From Paracoccaceae bacterium (GTDB lineage: Bacteria > Pseudomonadota > Alphaproteobacteria > Rhodobacterales > Rhodobacteraceae): DNA of 27,131 nt. Where the stretch lies: positions 1-27,131 of the forward strand of contig JALSHL010000065.1 of the NCBI GenBank assembly GCA_026982255.1, read 5' to 3'. Shown here one piece after another: positions 24,803-27,131 of the stretch. Under the pieces are notes generated by a model. It had not been told where the DNA came from and did no database searches. It saw only the letters and a list, made by a program, of their open reading frames with translations. Both the position numbers and the translations under genes were made by a program. Position 1 is the stretch's first letter; every line of letters starts with the position of its first letter.

Positions 24803-24859
24803 GGTCGCCTCTCCTTAGTACACGCGCACCGCATTTCAAGGGGCGCCAGAGTCGCGTCA

Positions 24860-24888
24860 GGTTTACTCCGCCCCCATGGAGAGGTCAA
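24860..24888 (-). promoter_or_regulatory. Candidate nuo operon promoter
   Basis: On the minus strand TTGACC (24888-24883), a 17-base spacer, and TAAACC (24865-24860) form a plausible housekeeping promoter about 58 bases before the nuoA start. The -35 matches five of six consensus bases; the -10 only three. No other equally good pair was seen nearer to nuoA. The same TTGACC hexamer with 17-base spacing appears before the helicase. Confidence 0.45.
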
Positions 24889-25001
24889 CAGAACCAAGGG
24901 TTTCAAAGTGCTTTTTCTGTGATTTTGTAGCGGCGCGGCGAACCGGAGAAATGGCCGGAATCGCGGGGATTTCAGGCCCGAAAACGCGCACATACTATTG
25001 T

Positions 25002-25015
25002 ATACATTAATGTAT
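25002..25015. promoter_or_regulatory. Perfect 14-bp palindrome, candidate operator
   Basis: ATACATTAATGTAT reads identically on both strands, in an AT-rich island within GC-rich DNA, 115 bases before the transporter ATG. The overlapping ATTGTATACATT is close to the TNGTNNACNA-type sites of GntR-family repressors. Regulation of the transporter is more likely than of nuo (the palindrome is about 115 bases beyond the nuo -35), but this is inference. Confidence 0.4.
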
Positions 25016-25129
25016 TTCACGCAAAACCGTCCGTCATCGGGTGAGTTTTTTCCGGTGCCGGCAACAACCGTTTTGCCGGCCTGCGAGGATTCGCGTGCGT
25101 TCGGGCATCCGGGCTGGTATGAGTCGCCC

Positions 25130-26059
25130 ATGCTCGCGATCTTTCTGAAAACGCTTCCGTTCTTTGCCATCCTCGGCCTCGGCTATCTGGCTGCGCGACG
25201 GCACTTTGTCAGCGCCGAGGCCGTGGCCGGCCTGACCCGCTTTGTGTTCTATTTCGCCCTCTCTGCCATGATTTTCCGCTTTGCCGCACGCCTGTCGCTG
25301 GGCGAGGTGTTCCATGCACCCTCGGTGCTGGCCTATCTGTCGGGCACTCTGGCGGTGTATCTACTGGCGACAGGCGTTGCCCTGCTGCGGCACACCGGTG
25401 TGGAGGAGGCGGCGATCGAGGCGCAATCGGCGGCGATCGGCAATATCGGGTTTCTGGGCGTGCCGATGCTGGTCCTGCTGCTGGGTGCCGGAGCCATCGG
25501 GCCGGTGATGATCGTGCTGGCCACCGATCTGATCGTCTTCGGCAGTCTGATCGTCATCGTGGTGTCGGCCAAACGCGACGGGCGGGTGTCGCTGGCGGTT
25601 CTGGGATCGGTGGCGTCGGGGCTGGCGCGCAACCCGATGGTGATGTCGATGGCGCTGGGGCTGCTCTGGGCCGCGTTCGGCCTGCCCCTGCCCGATCCGG
25701 CGGACGAGTTTCTGGCCCTGCTCGGCGGCGCGGCCACACCGGGGGCGCTGTTTGCCATCGGCGCATCGCTGGCCGCCAAATCCGCCGAGCGCAAATCGGT
25801 TGCGATCTGGCTGTCCACGGCCAAGCTGGCCCTGCATCCGCTGGCGGTGGCGGTGGCGTCATTGCTGGTGTTCGATGTGCCGCCCTTCAGCGCCGCGGTC
25901 ATGATTGCGGCGGCAGCGATGCCGACGGCGGGCAACGTCTATATTCTGGCGCAGCACTACGGGATTGCGCCCGTGCGGGTATCCTCGACGATTCTGGTTT
26001 CGACGGTGTTGAGCATCGCGACCCTGCCGGTCATCATCGCCGCCGTGTCCGGCTGGTAG
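25130..26059 (+). CDS. AEC (auxin efflux carrier) family transporter
   Basis: The 309-residue protein has about ten membrane helices in two repeats of five, the layout of the AEC / bile-acid-sodium-symporter-like fold. N-terminal LPFFAILGLGYLAARR, the central AAIGNIGFLGVPMLVLLLG and GALFAIGASLA, and the late AAAAMPTAGNVYILAQHYG are characteristic. Bacterial members export or import organic acids such as malonate or malate; the substrate here is unknown, and the auxin name is historical. The start is uncertain: ATG 25130 begins at the first helix but has a poor ribosome site, while the frame stays open to 24998. It is transcribed alone, divergent from nuoA, and runs toward tRNA-Phe on the other strand. 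Confidence 0.88.
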   Translation: MLAIFLKTLPFFAILGLGYLAARRHFVSAEAVAGLTRFVFYFALSAMIFRFAARLSLGEVFHAPSVLAYLSGTLAVYLLATGVALLRHTGVEEAAIEAQSAAIGNIGFLGVPMLVLLLGAGAIGPVMIVLATDLIVFGSLIVIVVSAKRDGRVSLAVLGSVASGLARNPMVMSMALGLLWAAFGLPLPDPADEFLALLGGAATPGALFAIGASLAAKSAERKSVAIWLSTAKLALHPLAVAVASLLVFDVPPFSAAVMIAAAAMPTAGNVYILAQHYGIAPVRVSSTILVSTVLSIATLPVIIAAVSGW

Positions 26060-26081
26060 CAATTCCGCTGGCGGGATAGAA

Positions 26082-26156
26082 TGGTGCCCGGGGGCGGATT
26101 TGAACCACCGACACGCGGATTTTCAATCCGCTGCTCTACCCCTGAGCTACCCGGGC
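26082..26156 (-). tRNA. tRNA-Phe (GAA)
   Basis: Read on the minus strand, the 75 bases fold as a cloverleaf. The acceptor stem is GCCCGGG/CCCGGGC with discriminator A and encoded CCA. The D-arm is GCTC/GAGC with a 7-base loop. The anticodon stem is GCGGA/TCCGC around TTGAAAA (anticodon GAA, Phe). The variable loop is 5 bases and the T-arm is GGTGG-TTCAAAT-CCGCC with one G-T pair. All invariant features are present. It lies 89 bases downstream of yacG. Confidence 0.98.
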
Positions 26157-26245
26157 ATCGGGAAGGCATCTCGCCTTGGGTGGGGGCGTTTTAGGGGAGA
26201 TGGACAGGACTGTCCAGAGGTTTTCGCGCGAAATTCCGAGGATTT

Positions 26246-26428
26246 TCAGTGGCGGGTTTCCTGCTCCTCCGCACGGGCGATTTCCGCGTCTTCGGGCAGG
26301 TCCTCTTCGGTCGCGGGAATGGCGTAATCGCCTTTCAGCCATTTGCCGAGATCGAGATCGGCGCAGCGTTTGGAACAGAAGGGGCGATATTTCGGATCGC
26401 TGTCTTTTTGGCACATCGGGCAGCTCAT
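26246..26428 (-). CDS. yacG: DNA gyrase inhibitor YacG (zinc-binding)
   Basis: The 60-residue protein has the CPMC (Cys3, Cys6) and CSKRC (Cys18, Cys22) zinc ligands and the family motif RCADLDLGKWLKGDYAIP. E. coli YacG binds zinc and inhibits DNA gyrase by contact with GyrB (family knowledge). The acidic tail is common. ATG 26428 overlaps the RNase E/G stop as ATGA, so the two are coupled, an arrangement I recall from other Rhodobacterales. Confidence 0.93.
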   Translation of the reverse strand: MSCPMCQKDSDPKYRPFCSKRCADLDLGKWLKGDYAIPATEEDLPEDAEIARAEEQETRH

Positions 26429-27131
26429 GTCACAACCTCCGACAGGGGGAAACGTTCGCGTTTCCGTTGCAGTTCCAGATTGCCGAGCGGAGTCCAGCCG
26501 GCAATGATCGTATCGACGCCGTCGCGCCGGAACGCGGCCTTGAGCGCGCTCTCGATTTTCAGGCGGTCCTTTTTCGGCATCGGCGCGAAATCCACCGTGA
26601 TCTGCCCGCCGAGACCGCGCAGCAGCAATTGCCGCGATATTTCCTTCGCCGCCGCAAGGTTGGTTTTCAGGCCTGCCGCGGGGGAAAAATCCCCGCCGGT
26701 GTTGACGTCGATGGCCACCAGCGCGGCGGTCGGCTCGACACTGATCCATGCGCTGTTGCCAAGGGGGACGCGCGGGGTTTGCAGGGCGTCGATGGCCTCC
26801 AGCACGCCGTGGTCCTCAAAACAGGTCGCGCTGTCGTCGGTCCGGTCCGGTTCGTCCCAGTCGCGCCATGCCCGGTCAAGCGCGGACGGGGCATCGAGAA
26901 GGAGTTCGGGCGTGGCCCCCTGCCCGTCCGCCAGCACCTGCCGCGCCAGCGTTAACATTCTGTTCATATCTTCGGCGATAATATCCCCGTCAACGCCGCT
27001 GCAGGCGGAGCGCAGGATCAGCCCCTCGGTGCCGCCCTGCATGGCGTCGTGGGCGATCAGCAGCAAACGGTCGCGCTCGGCCTCGTCGCGGATGGAGCGG
27101 GCGATATTGATGCCGGGATTGGCGGGGGGGA
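26425..27131 (-). CDS. Ribonuclease E/G family protein, C-terminal part (short form)
   Basis: The frame is open to the window edge; the last 234 residues are seen. NPGINIARSIRDEAERDRL belongs to the S1-to-catalytic region. VAIDVNTGG holds the Asp and Asn that bind the catalytic magnesium (equivalent to Asp303 and Asn305 of E. coli RNase E), and ITVDFAPM holds the second Asp (Asp346). The chain stops shortly after GNLELQRKR, so the Zn-link CPxC and the small domain used for tetramer formation in E. coli RNase E are absent. That fits the short RNase E/G-like proteins I recall in Rhodobacterales beside yacG, distinct from the main RNase E. The N-terminus lies outside the window. Confidence 0.9.
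   Translation of the reverse strand, partial: PPANPGINIARSIRDEAERDRLLLIAHDAMQGGTEGLILRSACSGVDGDIIAEDMNRMLTLARQVLADGQGATPELLLDAPSALDRAWRDWDEPDRTDDSATCFEDHGVLEAIDALQTPRVPLGNSAWISVEPTAALVAIDVNTGGDFSPAAGLKTNLAAAKEISRQLLLRGLGGQITVDFAPMPKKDRLKIESALKAAFRRDGVDTIIAGWTPLGNLELQRKRERFPLSEVVT

Larger units (their letters stand above)
24803..25129. other. Divergent intergenic region between nuoA and the AEC transporter
   Basis: This 327-base stretch has no convincing gene. It holds the candidate nuo promoter (24860-24888), a nuo leader of about 50 bases, and an AT-rich patch around 24990-25018 with a perfect palindrome. An open frame in the transporter direction (TTG 24998 onward) continues into the transporter but lacks family-like residues, so it is taken as leader. 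Confidence 0.6.

Noticed and set aside
25957..26169. Short minus-strand frame covering tRNA-Phe (contains SSGVEQRIENPRVGGSNPPPG)
   Set aside because: This peptide pattern is the well-known false translation of a tRNA gene.
26163..26216. Small dyads (TGGACAG-GA-CTGTCCA at 26201-26216 and AAGGC-N5-GCCTT at 26163-26177) between yacG and tRNA-Phe
   Set aside because: Neither is followed by a T-run and neither matches a promoter. They may be chance in a short GC-rich spacer, so they are not called as terminators or operators.
1..27131. CRISPR arrays, insertion sequences, integrase or phage genes, toxin-antitoxin pairs
   Set aside because: No direct-repeat arrays, transposase or integrase motifs, or paired small toxin-like ORFs were seen. 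Gene order and composition look like stable core genome.

Overview
The window looks like chromosomal DNA of an alphaproteobacterium of the Rhodobacterales (Roseobacter/Rhodobacter type). The DNA is GC-rich. It carries a complete 14-gene complex I (nuo) operon with the extra reading frames typical of that group, namely a NuoE with a long C-terminal tail, a helix-hairpin-helix membrane protein and a DUF5337-like protein. Downstream of the operon come birA, coaX and rnj, and RNase E/G, yacG and tRNA-Phe lie nearby. No insertion sequence, integrase, phage gene or CRISPR array is visible, and the window reads as conserved core genome.

Layout, left to right. 1-531 (minus): N-terminal 177 residues of a beta-hydroxyacid dehydrogenase, cut by the window edge. 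632-3097 (plus): a penicillin-acylase-family Ntn hydrolase, divergent from it. 3166-3957 (minus): ferredoxin/flavodoxin-NADP reductase (fpr). 4174-6042 (plus): an RhlE-like DEAD-box RNA helicase with a long charged tail, preceded by a possible 25-codon leader ORF. A perfect 12-bp stem at 6063-6090 separates it from the convergent rnj.

6114-24802 (minus) is one long, tightly packed gene train. Transcribed from a candidate promoter at 24860-24888, the order is nuoA, B, C, D, E, a membrane HHH protein, a DUF5337-like protein, nuoF, G, H, I, J, K, L, M, N, birA, coaX, rnj. Most junctions overlap or are separated by only a few bases. The nuo genes encode the whole proton-pumping NADH:quinone oxidoreductase: NADH module E/F/G, connecting module B/C/D/I, membrane arm A/H/J/K/L/M/N. 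Every iron-sulfur ligand set I looked for is intact. The three tail genes serve biotinylation, coenzyme A synthesis and RNA processing.

25130-26059 (plus): an AEC-family transporter divergent from nuoA. 26082-26156 (minus): tRNA-Phe(GAA). 26246-27131 (minus): yacG and the C-terminal part of a short RNase E/G.

The main points for a second look are: a roughly 70-residue HHH domain present twice in the operon (NuoE C-terminus and the next gene, about 73% identical by hand alignment); the unassigned DUF5337-like gene between nuoE and nuoF; the possible leader ORF coupled to the helicase; and several sharp dyads in the divergent intergenic regions. I did not find a clear, entirely new defence or mobile system.
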